From: Dipetalonema caudispina
Taxonomy: Eukaryota; Nematoda; Chromadorea; Rhabditida; Onchocercidae
Direction of reading: 5' to 3'
DNA: 64,000 bases
NCBI GenBank assembly: GCA_013365325.1
Contig: JABVXV010000103.1
Location: 62,001 to 126,000 of the forward strand
Shown here: positions 41,163-55,900 of the stretch, one piece after another
Position numbering within the stretch: position 1 is the stretch's first letter
How the letters are laid out: every line of letters starts with the position of its first letter
Translations under genes and position numbers: made by a program
Notes under the pieces: model-generated
Databases searched by the model: none
Told to the model about the DNA's origin: nothing
What the model saw: the letters and a program-made list of their open reading frames with translations, nothing else

Positions 41163-43380
41163 AAGACTGATTCGAAAATTATTGAGTGCCGAAATTGATT
41201 GTTATCCATTACGTTGAATGACATTCAGCTGTTATTGGCTCTTGTATTCTTCTAGTTTTGCAGTGATTCTCATACCGCGAAAAATCAAACAGATCAGATC
41301 CTGCGTAAAATTATTCATATCTAATTTTGCGATTAGCTTAATTCCATCGCGGTCGCTATAAAGATAGGAAGTGGGAAATTTTGTATATATTTCTTTCCTT
41401 TGTCTCTCTGTTAATATATCTTTCTCAAAAATATTTAAGTTATATTATGTGATGGTTGCAAGCTCTACGCAATAACTTTTTTGGCGTTTTCATAGCTTTA
41501 CTGTTAACTTACCAGAAGAGTTATTGCTTATTTCAACACAGTTTTGGTAAATACAGTTCTATTATGTATGCATATTAAGTCGTAATTTCAGCTTTTTATA
41601 AGTCTGATTCATTGTTATTTTCAGATTCTTTGCATTTGTTGACCTTTCAAATTTAATATTTTGAGATACAGATTTTTCTCATGTTTTGAAAGTTTATAGC
41701 GATTTCATTACTTGTGTGTTCTGTTTCTTTAGAGTTTGATGTCTTTACATGCTTCTCTTCATTTTTACAGCATGCATTTTGGCTAAGTTTTATTGGTTTG
41801 TGGGTTTCTTCCTATGTTCACCAATAAGTGTATTGTTCCAAAAGATAATATCGAAACTTTATTGTAATAGATGTTGTTGAAATTATTTGCAAATTATAAT
41901 CAATGGCAAGGACAATTTTTAAAGATTACGCGCTGATGAGTAAGGATGCATAGCGTAGAAATGACTGCCTTTCCGGGAATGGACTGATATTTAATATTTG
42001 TAAATTGCCTCACTGAAATTCCGGGATAGGCTTTCCTCAATGCTAGGACTCACTAGAATTCGATATTTCAAACATTGGCACGTTTTTCTTCTAGAAACAT
42101 ACTATTTGGGTAACCTTTCAGATCTATCCCATTTGGCAGTTAACAAATGTAGATAAGAGTTTTCTCGCTAGCAGGAACCACCGCAATTTAAAATGATAGA
42201 TCCAAAAAAAATACAATTCAGAGATTACGCATAACATGAATAATGTCTTATTAGTGGTTGTAATTTTTCGGATTATCAAGTTAGTATTTTAAATTTCATT
42301 TACTGTTTCTGTTTCTCACACCGATGTGAATGTACGCACATTACAAATGTGATTCTTCTGCGGAATACCATGCTTGGAATTAATTTTGGTATTTCTTGTT
42401 GGATTTTAATTGAAGAAAACTAGTAAGACTATTCTACACATACCTTCTCCTTCCGAATGTTTCATCTTTTGATGGGATCGTTTTATCTAATTGAACATTT
42501 AATTTTTGAATTTCACACCTTATTTCTGATATTTCTCATTAACTGCTTTCCACAGCTTCGTTCAAAAATATAGTACATAAAACTTCAGAACTGATTTACA
42601 ATCAAAATGCAATGGAAATATTAGATCTCCAACGCAAATTTGGGTAGCTTGACTGTTATTCTGATCCCACCAAAATATTTAACATTCCTGAATGGTAGAA
42701 TCTGAAACATTACTACTTATTTTAGTGAATACAGAAAAGCATTATTCGTTAGCATTAGCACCATAACATAAAAGCATTCTCTTTCAAAAGTGATATGTAC
42801 GGATTAGTCATAAGCTGTGTGACAATATATGCTGAATGTTTCAAAATTCAGATGATATTGGAAATCCCATTTCTTCTCCCTCATTTGTTCAGAATTAAGC
42901 GTGCAACTTTATCCTTACATATGCATCAGATTATTGTCGAATTTCAAATGAACCTATAATTCTACGAAATTTAAGAACGCTGCGAATTTTTGGATAGATA
43001 GTTGCTTTCGTTTCTGGATTTGTCGAAATCTTTCCCGCTAAAATGCTATTTTCTTATAAAGTTGAAAAAATAATTCATAATCGCTAACGAAGTCATTTTC
43101 CTAGGAAAATTTGGAAAGAAACTATTGCTTTAATTTTCAAAGCTTTTGAAGCAATGTAAATCTATAGATTTCTTCAATTTCACTAAAATGAGGGACCTTT
43201 ATTTACTCCCAAATTAGCAAATGTAGTGTTAGTAAGTAAGCTTAGCTAGGAAATTATACGTCAGTAGCCATTATTGCATCCATTAGCTACATATTTTATA
43301 TATAATCAAATATCGTAAATGTTTTGAAAACAATCGATCTTTTTGCTGTCCTTAATAAGAATATACCTTAATATACAACG
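41163..43380. other. Intergenic between convergent genes, no gene recognised
   Basis: About 2.2 kb separating the 3' end of the SDR gene from the 3' end of the minus-strand secreted protein. Only short frames were seen. Confidence 0.5.
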
Positions 43381-44566
43381 TTATTTCGTAGGCATTGCAT
43401 CATATACTCGATGCCAATTGCTGAATCCAACTGCTCCTGGATAATAATATACTTCCATAATCTGGAAATATTATTACATTTAATATTTTTTATTTCATGA
43501 ACTAATAACTGAAAACTAATGAAATTGATTTCAATACATCTCTCAAATAACTGGATCTAACACCGCGACACAGTGTTTTAATGTATGGCGTCATTCTACA
43601 TTTATTATTTTCTTTTTCATTTATTAGTGTTTTTTTTTTTTCTCCCAATTTTTAGAGTGAACGAATAGCTTTTGCTCTTCTGCTTATTTGAGCCAATTCT
43701 ATGACGCCAATTATTTGAAATGAATTAAAATTGTAATTTTTCAAGCATTCCTTTCTTTTATAGTAAGATTATTGATTAGTTTGGCATTTTTTCAATTATA
43801 AAGTTTAATACAATTTTAATTTTTGTTACAATGTTTTCATCAGAATATCAAAAGGGAAAGAGTATAGAGCAGAAATTTGAATGCAAGCAGAAACACGCGT
43901 TGAAAATGAAAAGGGCAAACCCAATGTTTATGAGAATCACGGGAAATAATTTTCCCTGGGGATTTCGAATAACGGTTGCCTGGGAATTCGACAAATAATG
44001 TCCAGAAGCCTTTCCGTTTCGCCTGTAAATTTATGTTGGGAATATTATCAGTAGGATTTAAGATGAATAACTTAATGTGCATAGAACTTAATGCTATTTC
44101 TGAAATTGAAAGATTAATTTGATGAGGAGAAAGAAAGAAGGAGAGAAATATGAAGAAATTATTTTTCTTTGCATTTGCAACTAGTGATAAAATGAAAAGT
44201 CTGACTTTGTGACAACTCAGTAAGAATATCTGTCAATTTTTTAAAATAATAGCCAAGTGCAAAAACATTTACGAAATCCAAATTGGACTAGCTTCATTAA
44301 ATCGATATCTTCTGGAAATTTACCTCATAGGCCTTCGTAAAGACATCACCAGGTGCGACAAAAAAATCAGCGGTATTTCCAACTCCAATAAGACGGAAAA
44401 ATTTGGCTTCCGTAACATTATGATTACGAACAGAAAGAGTTAAATTAAAACGTTTTTGATGATATCGTCTATACCTCTTTGAACTACACAAAGAGTTACA
44501 GAGCATGAGTTGTAGAATAAGCAAAAGCCTTAAGGTTCGCAAAAGTGCCGCACACATATGCCGCAT
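43381..44566 (-). CDS. Unrecognised small secreted protein
   Basis: Three exons on the minus strand: 44566-44324, 44022-43921 and 43461-43381. Both introns are phase 0 with good acceptors (ttacag, tttccag), giving 141 aa. The N terminus is a strong signal peptide (LLRTLRLLLILQLMLCNSLC). After a basic stretch (KRYRRYHQKR) comes FNLTLSVRNHNVTEAK with two N-glycosylation sequons, then FFRLIGVGNTADFFVAPGDV, and an aromatic C terminus including EVYYYPGAVGFSNWHRVYDAM. It has only two cysteines, both at or beside the signal peptide, so there is no disulfide-rich fold. I do not recognise the family; it reads like a small globular beta-rich secreted protein specific to nematodes (inference). If the second intron is retained, exon 2 would end in a hydrophobic tail stopping at 43840. 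An acceptor 29 bases before the ATG could take a spliced leader. Confidence 0.6.
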
Positions 44567-44595
44567 TGGTCAATACTGCCCGGTGAGGGAATATT

Positions 44596-44605
44596 CTGTA
44601 ATATA
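44596..44605 (-). promoter_or_regulatory. Candidate trans-splice acceptor for the small secreted protein gene
   Basis: Read on the minus strand, atttatattacag ends 29 bases before the start codon with no intervening ATG, as expected for spliced-leader addition. A UTR intron is the alternative. Confidence 0.4.
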
Positions 44606-47290
44606 AATATGTATTTAATGATGAATACTGTGTAAAATCTAATAAATAAGGCAAAGCAAAAGATGCAAAGAAAGTGTAATTACCAAATTTGATTCAACTA
44701 GCACGAAGACTAATTTCATTTTTTTAAAATCATTCGGTAATTTAATATTTAGCTATGATAAGTGCGCTTGCTTGCCTCTCTTTTGACTGTTTCCCTCCTG
44801 ATTGTTGCTTATTTCAAGAAAATTATCAGTATCCGCTGATAGAAATTCAACAGTTATCTTTGATTTATTACAAAAGGCACAAATGACAGACAGTATAATG
44901 GAACAAGAAAAAGAAATTTTTATAAACTGGGACAAGAAAAAACTTAAGCAATTTAAAAAAAAAAACAAATAGAAGTGTTAGTGGAAATTGCGCTCCGCTA
45001 AAATGGTATAAGATTGAGTCAATTAGGTTAGTTAGTCAATTTCTGAAATTCAGTAAGGATGCTTATCACCATGACTTTTACTTTCGATAGTTGTTCACTG
45101 TAATGAAAGCTAATTAAAAGAGTTGTAATACTAACTCTTTTACGTTCATTAAAAATCAATACGTTTTAAAAGTTTCTCAAAGTTTCAAGAATTTTATAAA
45201 TAGCAATTGATTAAATCTTCCAAATATCTCTCAGTTTTTAATCACGCAATATGTTTTTCTCTATTTCATCCGTTTCAAAAACATCATATGCACTATTGAA
45301 AGAAGATGAATTAGCTTGATATCTCATTCCATTAAGCTATTAAGACTTTCGAGTTTTCGGGATCTCAGTTTCCTGTTTGAAGTCTATTAAAAAGGGCATA
45401 GACGGTATCAATACTTATTATTATTATTATCTTTAAGACGCTACTTATAGAACTTAACTCATCATGAAATCTTAAAATCAAATATTTTATATTTGATATG
45501 TAAACAAATATTTTTGTAACAAATGAGGAAACAACACTTGTTTGAGTTTTAATTCCTGAAATTTTTTAATGCCTTTTATTGTTAAACAATGAAAAAACCT
45601 TGAACTCAAGCAAAAGTCAGAGTTTCCTCAAATTTCAAAGATATTGCAAATTTGCCTGCATTTTATAAAGTTAATTAATTTGCTTTCTTGTGTACTTGAA
45701 AAACTTTATCTAAAAACATTTTTTGGACACATAAAATAAATGGAACTTTTTCATAGCAAAAAAAAAAAAAGTGAAATGGAATGAATTAAAGTAACCTCAT
45801 TTCGAAAGTCTAAATTGCCAATATTAATAGGAAAATTCAGTAATTCTTGAAATAAAATCCCAAAGCAAAAAAAAGAACCCAAAAATGAGTTTCAAATAAT
45901 GAATGAAACAAAAAAAAGATACATGCAAAAGAAATTTAACTGAAACAACCAATACATTCAATTAATAAAACGAGATAACTTAATATATGTTTGAAATCTT
46001 TAAAATTGAAGAAAGTGATTATATTTGTAAAGAAATATAACCTTACCTTTCTTTATTGCTGTTTAATTCTCAGGTTAGTTTTTTATTACTTTCTATCTCC
46101 AGTTGTGCCATCCAAAGAAAAGTTTCTTATAAATTCATGAGTTTTAATAAAATAATAGAAGTAATTCTTGATTTGACAGAATTATTTAAACATCAGCATG
46201 ATAAGCGAAGCTTCACTTGATGTGCGTTCATGTCCAATACAATTATTCCAAAAATGTTCATTGTCGAGCTAACATTTGTTCTGTCAATATATCAGTTTTT
46301 TTTTTTTTTGGCGTACTGTGGCGTCAAAAATTCAGCGAATAGCGCAAAAGCGGTAATGAATCGATCAACAGTTATTATTAACAAGAAATTTTAAAAATAC
46401 CAAATAGTACAAGGAAAATTTTCAAAAACTGCTTAAATGCTTGCAAAAATAAGTGAAAAACAAAACAATGGAATATACATTCTATTCAAACCGATCAATG
46501 TGATCTATATGAAAGAATATTTTATATCTAACTGTGATTAGCATTTGTGAATATCATTAATTTTCTTCCCGACTATTATTTTATCAGAAATATCCATACA
46601 TTTCGGGAAAAATATGAGATTATTTTGGATTTCTTAAACGTGAGCTTTGAAATGGAAGGCTACTATTAATTATTATTCAAGTTTCGTTGAAATGATCATA
46701 TCATATACTCACTAACATTTAAAGATTCCAGACAATGATAGCAACTAACTTTCACAGAATATTTTTGAATTAACTTTGGAAGCAGAAAAGAATGAACTAA
46801 ATTTGATGAATCTCAACATATCATCAGAAATATCAAAAAACGAAAAGTAATTATAAAATAAGATTGTTCAAGGTTCATTTGTTCTATTCTATTTGACCTA
46901 AAAATGTATTTATGCCTGTTTCGACTACCTCAATTTCAGCAAAATTCTCTCTTTATCTTTTTTGAAAATTATCCGAAAGATGAAAGAATGATTCTGGCAA
47001 GTTTTTATTTATTTGTTAAATTTCGATTTATTTTTATGCAACCTTTTGAGTGTATTGTTGGCAACACATAACTCATAACCCTTTGCTATTATTTTTCCAT
47101 CTTTCGATTCGATATTACCTCCTTTAACTTATTTTCATTTTATTTTGCTACTTCCAACTTTCTTTTTCATTTCGAACATTTGACGCTTTATTTGAATTTG
47201 TTGTATCAACGACAATAATATCACTGATAACCAGAAATTATCGTTTAAAGGAAACATGAAGCAACAGCTATCAGATAATATCTTCAATAC

Positions 47291-47352
47291 TCACACACAC
47301 ACATACATGCACATGCACACACACATACATACACATACATGCATGTATATAT
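47291..47352. repeat. Degenerate CA/CATACATG microsatellite
   Basis: Imperfect alternation of (CA)n with CATACATG and CATGCATG units, ending in TATATATG. Confidence 0.85.
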
Positions 47353-50300
47353 GCAAACACATTAAGAGCAACATAGTACATCAATTTTTATATTAACTGC
47401 AGCTATTTTAAGGAAATGGAGCAGTGATGTGTTAATGGTTAATTGAGTACTTCTAATTTAATTGAAGAATGCTTTCTTTCTGTATCATTTCAATTGAAAT
47501 TCATTTACTACTAAAAAGAAGAGATGAGAATCAGAAATTAGCTGATGATTTCTATTCCTCTCAATTTAAACTCATTACTTGTTTATTTCTTATGTGCAGA
47601 AATTCGCAAGTTTTTCTAAATTTGCAATTGTAATTATGGAAATTTTTTGGATATTCCTCTGAATCAGAAATAATTTTGTTGCATTAGTTATCCTTTCTTC
47701 TAACTTCCTTTGATTTATTAAATTTTATATAATCGAGCACAAAAACTTAACACAAAAATAGTAGGGCCAAAGCAGAGAAAAGTATGAGTTGATACTTTTC
47801 TATTTTATTTTTTCCTTGTCTTATTAAAGCTTTTAACTTAAGTAAAAATTAAATAGGACGGATATTGCCTAAATCAATCAAATTCAGTGGATTTTTCATC
47901 ATTTTTTTATTTCGTCGCAATCATGAAAAGTTGCCAAATTTGAATACTTTTACTGATGATTAAAAGATCATCTTCAATACGATTAAGTCAAATTTCAAAA
48001 TGGAAATTTGAAGTATTCCAAAGCATCGTAAAGATGTCGTTCGTTGTAAATTTGAATAATTCAGGTCTAACTTTTATAAAGATAAAATATACACCCCAAA
48101 GAGCAACCATTACTTGTAGTGACATTAGAAAGATCGAAACTAAACAATGAAGCTTCGAAAATCGGAAATGATAAATGCCAGCAAGACTTCATGTAATGAA
48201 ATGACAGCTGTGCAGTGGGATCTAAAATTTTTGCAGCTTATATAATTTTTATGAAAAATAACATGCAGACTAAATTTTGAAAAAAATTTGTGCGCCAGTA
48301 ATAGGTAATTTTTGATATGGTAATTTTTTTGAAAATAGTCAAGTTCTTATCAGTTGTATGCATTTGGATTTCTACGCTAATTTATTTCCATTCCTAAATC
48401 AAACTTATCACTTGCTATTTTATTTCATGTCATACTGCAGCGTGGAAAATTTTTTAGTAGTCCAAAAACTGAGATGGATAACGGAGATATTTATTAGTTG
48501 AGAGAGCCAAAGAATTGCAAGCGGAGAATTATTATAGTGCTATATTCATAAACAAGATTTAAGATTTTATCATATTAAAATTTGGAATTTGCAAGTACTG
48601 CAAGTGGAAAAAACATTTCAATTTGTTAACGGGAAATACTGGTCAAGAGTCTTTAAAAAAAATTTGATTTTTAAAAATAAAACACATTATAAGGATATAA
48701 GGCAAAACGCAATTAAATATGAGTAGGAAATGGGTTATATAAATTTATAGTTTATAGCTTTTCGGTGAGTAGCGAATGCAGGAAACTTTCATGTATCAAT
48801 AATGAAATGAATGAGAAATAACGAGATATTTATTAAACATTAAACAAAAAAAGCTAAAAGTGCTTTATTGACAAATGATTACCGATTGGCTTAAAGAGTC
48901 ATTAAAGTCTGAAGTAATTTGTCATTTCAAATGCTAACTTTCTAAGGTTCTCCGTGAAAATGCAGAAACTATAGAAGTGCCACGAAAATTATCATTATCA
49001 CAATCTTCTAAAAGAGAAATTCGATCAATCCCCATCCATTGCTTTATAATATTCTCTTTAAAATGAATGAGCAAAACAAACGTCAGAGAAATAAAAGCTA
49101 AACATTACGTCAACTATTATATCCATGGGTGAAATTTTTTTTTTCATCGATATATTTATACATAAAGCATTTCTCTATCATTCTTTATTTGTTAAATAAT
49201 TACTTAATAAATAGCTCAATGAGTAATTTATAAGCAGATAAATGGTTCCATGATATGAACTAATTTTCAATTATTTACTTTTTTTCCTATCTTCTAAATT
49301 AATTATTTTTCAATCAGAAATAAATAATACAAAAGGTTTTTCGTTAAATCATTAAACAAAATATTCATCAAAAGTAAGTTCAACTCTGAGGTGAATTTAT
49401 TAATTTGGAAAAAAAAAACAGCTGATAGCTGAAGGAAATGTTGTTATCATTGATGATGACATATCAATTAGATTCAGTCTGATTACGAATGACATAAATG
49501 CAATGAATCAACAAAATAATTGGGAGAATTGTAGAACCGGCTTCAATAAATATCAATAACACTTCGCCATGTGTTTTCCCCGAGAATTGAATCAGTTATT
49601 ATCCATTCAGGTTCGATACAAATGATAAATTTCCTGTTTATATCAAAATTTTTGCAAAAAGTTGAGTCTACAGAAAAGATTTCTGCTATGAAATTGATCA
49701 AGTTTAGTACTATTTATAAAACACATTGAATAATAACGACAAAAAAAAAAGGAGAAAAAATGCATGGTAAATCTGCTATCATCTAAAATGAATTCATAAA
49801 AGTGACATTACTTCTATAAACTGTTGCAAACAACGGCAAAAATAATATTAAGAAATTGTTTGACGAATTCAGAATTCATAGTAATTCTTTTGATTTCATC
49901 GAAGATATTATCTGACACGAGCAATGTCAATTTAACCTATATCAGCTTCTGTTGAAGCTTTATCCATAGAGGAATGTGGGATATTTGAAATGTGGGATGA
50001 AATATTAAATTGAGTTATTCTCTATTAAATGGTTGCAAATGTTTGTTTTAATAATTATTCAAAATTTAAGAAGTTAAAAATTAAGTTAAGGATGAGCAAA
50101 ACTGTATGTGATTATCAATTATCTCAGCAAATACATTGCAAAGTAAATGATAAAGTAATTATCGAAATTAGAGAAACAATAGATAATGATTAGTAGCAAA
50201 TTTGAAGTGACATCACCAGCAGATTGATTTGTTTTTCATCTTCCAACACGTTTCAGCTTGACATTTACGGAGGAGAAAATGTGAAAATATGTAGTTGAGA

Positions 50301-51135
50301 AATTGCTGCCGGCACTTCTGCCATTGAAACATGGCAAAAATCTATTCCACATACTAGTAGATCAATACTTTGACAATGCACTTCCTTTTAAAGTATTATG
50401 AGCTTAATTTTACCTATTGAATTTGTTTAGGGCTAGTGAAGCGATACAAAAGTTAGATGTTATATGATCTCTTTCAATATTATTTCATACTTGATCAATT
50501 TTTATGATTATGACTACGATAAGCACGAAACCTATTTACTGATTCAGGTAACAAAGAATTATATGGTATCATGATCTGTCACGTCATTTATTTGATAGCA
50601 TTGAAAATATGCAAACATTCAACCTTAGCAAACTAATGGTAAAAAGAAATTCGAATTTATTCGGTGTATTTATTATCATCTCAGTAAAGTATTCAAATAT
50701 CTAGACTGGAAAAGAAAAGCACAACTCATTTCTGTATTTAGTCTACACTGACAACAAAACTGTACTCTGCGCTTTTTACGACAAATAGTCTAAAGGGATG
50801 AAATTGTCAGATTTTCCCTGCAGTATGAGAAAAGCATACAAAATTATTGCAAAATTTGTACAGGACAATCTTTTGCTGAAAAAAATTTGGAAATTATTCC
50901 GCCATCCAAACATGCTCAATTTCTAGCTGATTGTCAAAATTTGTAGTCAAATTTCATAAAGAGGATATGACAAATTTATCTGGCTGACAGGAAACAACGG
51001 CACATAAGAAAGAATGATTGGAAATGTATCTTATCCTACCTATTTAAATCTTTGTGCGATATAGAGAGGAGATAAGCAATAAGTAAGCAAATTTGTCATT
51101 CATCTTTTCTACAATTTGAATAACAATGATCGTAA

Positions 51136-51184
51136 TTTCCGTAGATATATGGAACAAATTATTGGTTCCATATATCTACGGAAA
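51136..51184. repeat. Perfect 20-bp inverted repeat (hairpin)
   Basis: TTTCCGTAGATATATGGAAC at 51136-51155 is exactly reverse-complemented at 51165-51184, with a 9-base loop. It is too short for a usual animal pre-miRNA. It could be a fold-back relic, cruciform or structured RNA element. Confidence 0.9.
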
Positions 51185-52280
51185 CTAGTATAACTAGTAT
51201 TGGAAATGAATTACTGGAAAAAAGAAGAGCGATTTTAACAGAAGTAATTAATAGAAATTATTTTTTTCATATTTTCATGATCAGGGAAAATGAAAAAATT
51301 TTGTTTTGCTTTCTTTCATTATATGCTGCTTAAAATACATGAGATTCGAGTGATGAATCCATTCTAAACTTCTTGAAAACTTAGAAGGCTGAACATTTAA
51401 AAAATTTTTCAGATTGAAATTTGAGAAATGGGGGCGCATAAAATGGGAAGAGAGATGAGAAAGGTAGTGGAAATTTTAGGTAAATTATATGTTTATTACA
51501 TAATTTAACGTAATATCACTTAGAAGTGTATCAACGTTGCATCAGCACATGAAAAAGAGAAATGCCTGAGCAGAGAGGCACTGATGGGATTCATATGGAT
51601 CAGATCGAAGAGATGTTTATTTAACTAAAAAGTACGTAATGAACTTGTTGTATATTTTCACATTTTCAATGAGAGAGAAAACACACAGAGAGTTTGAAGT
51701 AATAAACAATTAAAGTTTTAATGAGTGCAAAACTCGCTTTTAACTGAAAGGAAAAATGATTTTTCGAATCAACTGACACTCAAAAGAGTGCGACAATAGT
51801 CCAATAGCAAAGAAAAATGAAAAATATCATTGTACATTTGTGATGTTTCAAGTATATCCATAAGTTAGACTTACCCCTTTTGATGTTGCGCTCGTGGCGG
51901 CAATTGTCTAATCAGTCGACTCTATAGTGAGGAAAACTGGTCACCATCAAAATGTCATAACCTAATTAAATGGATATCTTTAAAACCTGAAATCGATGTA
52001 ATCATCGTCTGCTCTATAAATTTCAACTTGTCGAGAATCTTGTGTTTATATATGGAAAGGGAAATATGAAGCGAGTGGGTATGTCTCATAAAATGAGCGG
52101 AATAATTGCATGGGAAATATTATGAGTTTAAATAACAACTTAATGGATAGATTAGTAAAAATAAAATATGGGAGAACTTGCTGTTTGATTGGGTAATTAA
52201 ATTTTAGACAGTTGAATCTTCATTTATTTAAAAAACAAATTATAAACATAATATATAACCAATTATCGTTTCAAAATCAA

Positions 52281-52492
<212 letters not shown>

Positions 52493-52595
52493 TTAATTGC
52501 ATTTCTAAATAATGCTGAACAGATTACATTAATAATTATTATTGATTTTGAAAGGATATTAAAAAAATGACATTTTTGATGTCATTTTTTTAATC

Positions 52596-52987
52596 TTAGT
52601 TGAAAATCATGCAAAAAAGAGAGAGGAAAATTGAAGTCGATTCAAATTTCAGAGAATGGCGATGTTCCAATAAAATAATCTGTAAAAAAATCTTAAATTT
52701 GTCAGTTGGCTTGAAAAAGTTTTTATTTTTATTCGTTTTTTTCTTCTTTATTGTTGTTGAGCAGACCATCAAAATTGATTGATCTTTGTTAGCAACAACA
52801 TTTAGCTCACAAATTTTTCTTGTTTTTCCGATAAAAATTAAACTAAACGAACTTTCTTCTTGTTTCTCAACTGCTTCATTTTGTATTAAAATTTCATAGA
52901 GGCAAATAATACCTGATTCATTCTCCATTAAGTGACCCAGTAGATAATAGACTTTGCTTTTATTGTCGAGTGCCGGTACACGATGAG
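52596..52987 (-). CDS. Doubtful coding exon, family unknown
   Basis: A frame of about 130 codons on the minus strand follows a good acceptor (cctgtgtttag, ending at 52988). It starts HRVPALDNKSKVYYLLGHLM and continues through a Glu-rich and then mixed segment (SFSLIFIGKTRKICELNVV). The later part becomes Lys/Asn-rich and hydrophobic and looks like read-through into noncoding DNA. A donor (TCAG|gtatta near 52912) would limit it to a 75-base exon. The first ATG in the frame is at 52928. It has protein-like composition for this AT-rich interval, but I cannot connect it to other exons or to a family. Confidence 0.25.
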
Positions 52988-55900
52988 CTAAACACAGGTG
53001 AGTGAATAAAGTTATTCAAGTTGAACTATTTTTGTTTAAAAATTATTGGATTTAATTAATTCAACTAGAAAGTATTAGACAGTTCTATTAAAATTCTCAG
53101 AAGAATGTTTCACTCACTCGGTTGGAAAATCTTGCAATCTTCAAAGCTGACAATAACCAATATTTAAGACTTCCTATTTGATTGAAACATTCCATTCGAA
53201 TTCTCAGCAAAATTCTTTAATGTTTTTTGTTTAAAAATAGTGCAGGCAGTGAACAGCTGGAGAATTCAATGGTTGATATAGGAAAAATGCTTCGTATGAT
53301 ACTCACACTAGTAATAAGCGATGATTGATATATCGGAATAGGCCAGTGCTTTACTATAACCTGTAGGATTGAGACGTAATTAAGCATTTCAGTTTTTATT
53401 GAAGAATCATGAAATAAACTAAAAAGATATGTTACAATCTAAAGGAAGAGAAGTTAATGTACGATGAAGGATCCATTAACAACACTGAGCATTATTTTGC
53501 TTACAACAAAGTTACAAATATTCAACTATGCAAGCATTATTCGATTGACAGGCCTTTTCACTAACAAAAGGTATCTGTCACCGATTCCTTACACAAACAA
53601 ATCTTAAAAAAATAATATAATTGCAAAAATAATGAGGCATACATGAACTTTCCTATGGTGAAATTTCGAGAAAGAGAGATTTCAGGTACTTTGTGTTTTA
53701 AAAAAGTAGCTTACAGTAATTGGCATTTATTTTAATATGTAAAAGTTTTACTTCGTTTTCTTTTTTATTATTAACATATTACTAGTATTACAACTATAAT
53801 CGGTTGCATAATTCTGACATTCTGAAATATTCGGTAAATTCTCCACGTCTGTTTGCAATCATTATCATTTATTTTTAAATTAATTTCAAAAAATTTAAGA
53901 TATGTAAAACTATGAAAAATTGGTAAAATATCCTTCACAAGGTTATTTATGTTACAGTGAAAATCAATTACTGATTAGATTGTTTTGTGAATGTGTTTTA
54001 CTTTGAAATTTAAAATCTAATTAAGTTATCGCTCACAGGTAGATAACTCTTTCACATTAAAAAACGTATTTCAAGCCATCTAAGAAAGTGTAATGGGAAG
54101 TTACAAAATTAGTACCTAACATAAAAAATGGTCTTTAATGTTTTATTTCCTTATTTGACGAATAGATCGATTAATAAGCACACTTTCAAGCTTTTTTTGG
54201 AGATATATGTGTGTGTCAGAACAAAAATTTTAATTGTCGAAATGAATTTATCCTTTTTGAGTTTCGAAGATTTTCTACATGGGAAGAAATTTATTATATA
54301 TCTAAATAGAGCAATTCAGTGATCCATTTTAGATAAATTATGAATAAAAATGTATTAAATGGATTGATTAGTGATGAGATGAATAGAAGAAAGCTATAAA
54401 TTTTCTCGTATAGATTGCAAAAAGGCTTGTGAAGATTTCGAAAAGTGCCAAAGAAATGGACAAAAAGCAAATGTGACATTATGAAATCAACAATTTGGCA
54501 TTGAAAATATAATAAATAAATCGATGATGCTTCTTTAGTAATGTTGTATAGAGAATTAGTTTAAAAAAATTTAGTATTTGATTACTGAGATTTTACCAAT
54601 AATATAACAAGATTGAAACTGTGAACTTGTAATAAGTTATGCAGATATTTCAGAGAAACATTTGGTGAACAACAATGAAGAGAAACTTTGCCTGAAGCTA
54701 GAAAATTTCGTTTCTCATTTTCGTTTATGAATTACGAAGAAATATATACAACTATTTTTAGAAAGATTCGTGGTGATAAAAATTCATTGATATTCTAAAC
54801 ATTCAAAATTTTAATTAAATCATCTGTATAGCATACAATTTTATAAAAACTAATGATTATCTTTAAATTTATGTCCTTAACCATGGATTTATTTTCAATT
54901 AAAAAGTTGCAAACTGTTTTATATTAAAGGGAAGGGAATTGTATGCCCTTGATGACACCCTGAGAATAAGTGTAAAGCTAAAAAGTTTTCAAGTTAATTA
55001 TACTGAAAATTGCTTGATATCTGTTTGGGAAAAAACAAAGATGGGGAAAACTTCCAGAGTCCAAGAGAATATATAAATTAAGAAATGGCTAGATATCTCA
55101 GGAATAGAATTATCTTGCATTTTAATGATTTTACCTAAGATTTATTAGTATAACATATATATTGTTTATAGTAGTAATTGGAATATTTACACGTAAAATC
55201 TGATGAACAAAGTGCGCAGATTGGACAAACATTCTATTTTAATAAAATAATTATTCTCAATCCAAAAAAGACTAAAGTTTGTTTACCTTTCCAATATGAA
55301 AAAAAAAAGTTAAGAAATTTGCTAAAAATTATTTTTTTCTTGGTGTCCCAGTGATGTAATCAGTTTTAAATAAATGAAATTTCTTGTACGCATATTAATT
55401 TTTACTAAAAAGATTCAACATTCAGATAAGTAAATATTCGTTACGATTGCGAATACTAGAAAAAAGAGCATAAAGTCATATTAACTTAATCATCATTTAT
55501 TTCTGTTCATTTCATCAGTACTTGCTTATCTTTCGTAATTGGTCTTAAGTAAACCAATTAATTAATAACATAAAAATAATTTATAATTATTCATATAAAC
55601 CGCAACAATATTGACATATTAATTAGTCAATCTATTGATTCGAGAATGTGTAATCCAGTGATATTTGAACAGAATACGTAGCTATAGAACTTCAAATAAA
55701 AAATATTTTATTCTATAAGAAATGATATTTATCTTGGAAATGGCATATCAAGTATCATTTTCGTACCGCTTCACTGCTTTAATAAGTTCCTTCACTTAAT
55801 ATAAGTATATTTCACAGTGACATGGGAATTGAAATTTATAAGCTATGAACATTTCATATTTATTAGAAATATTGCGTAGAAGAGTGAAAATGTGTACGTT

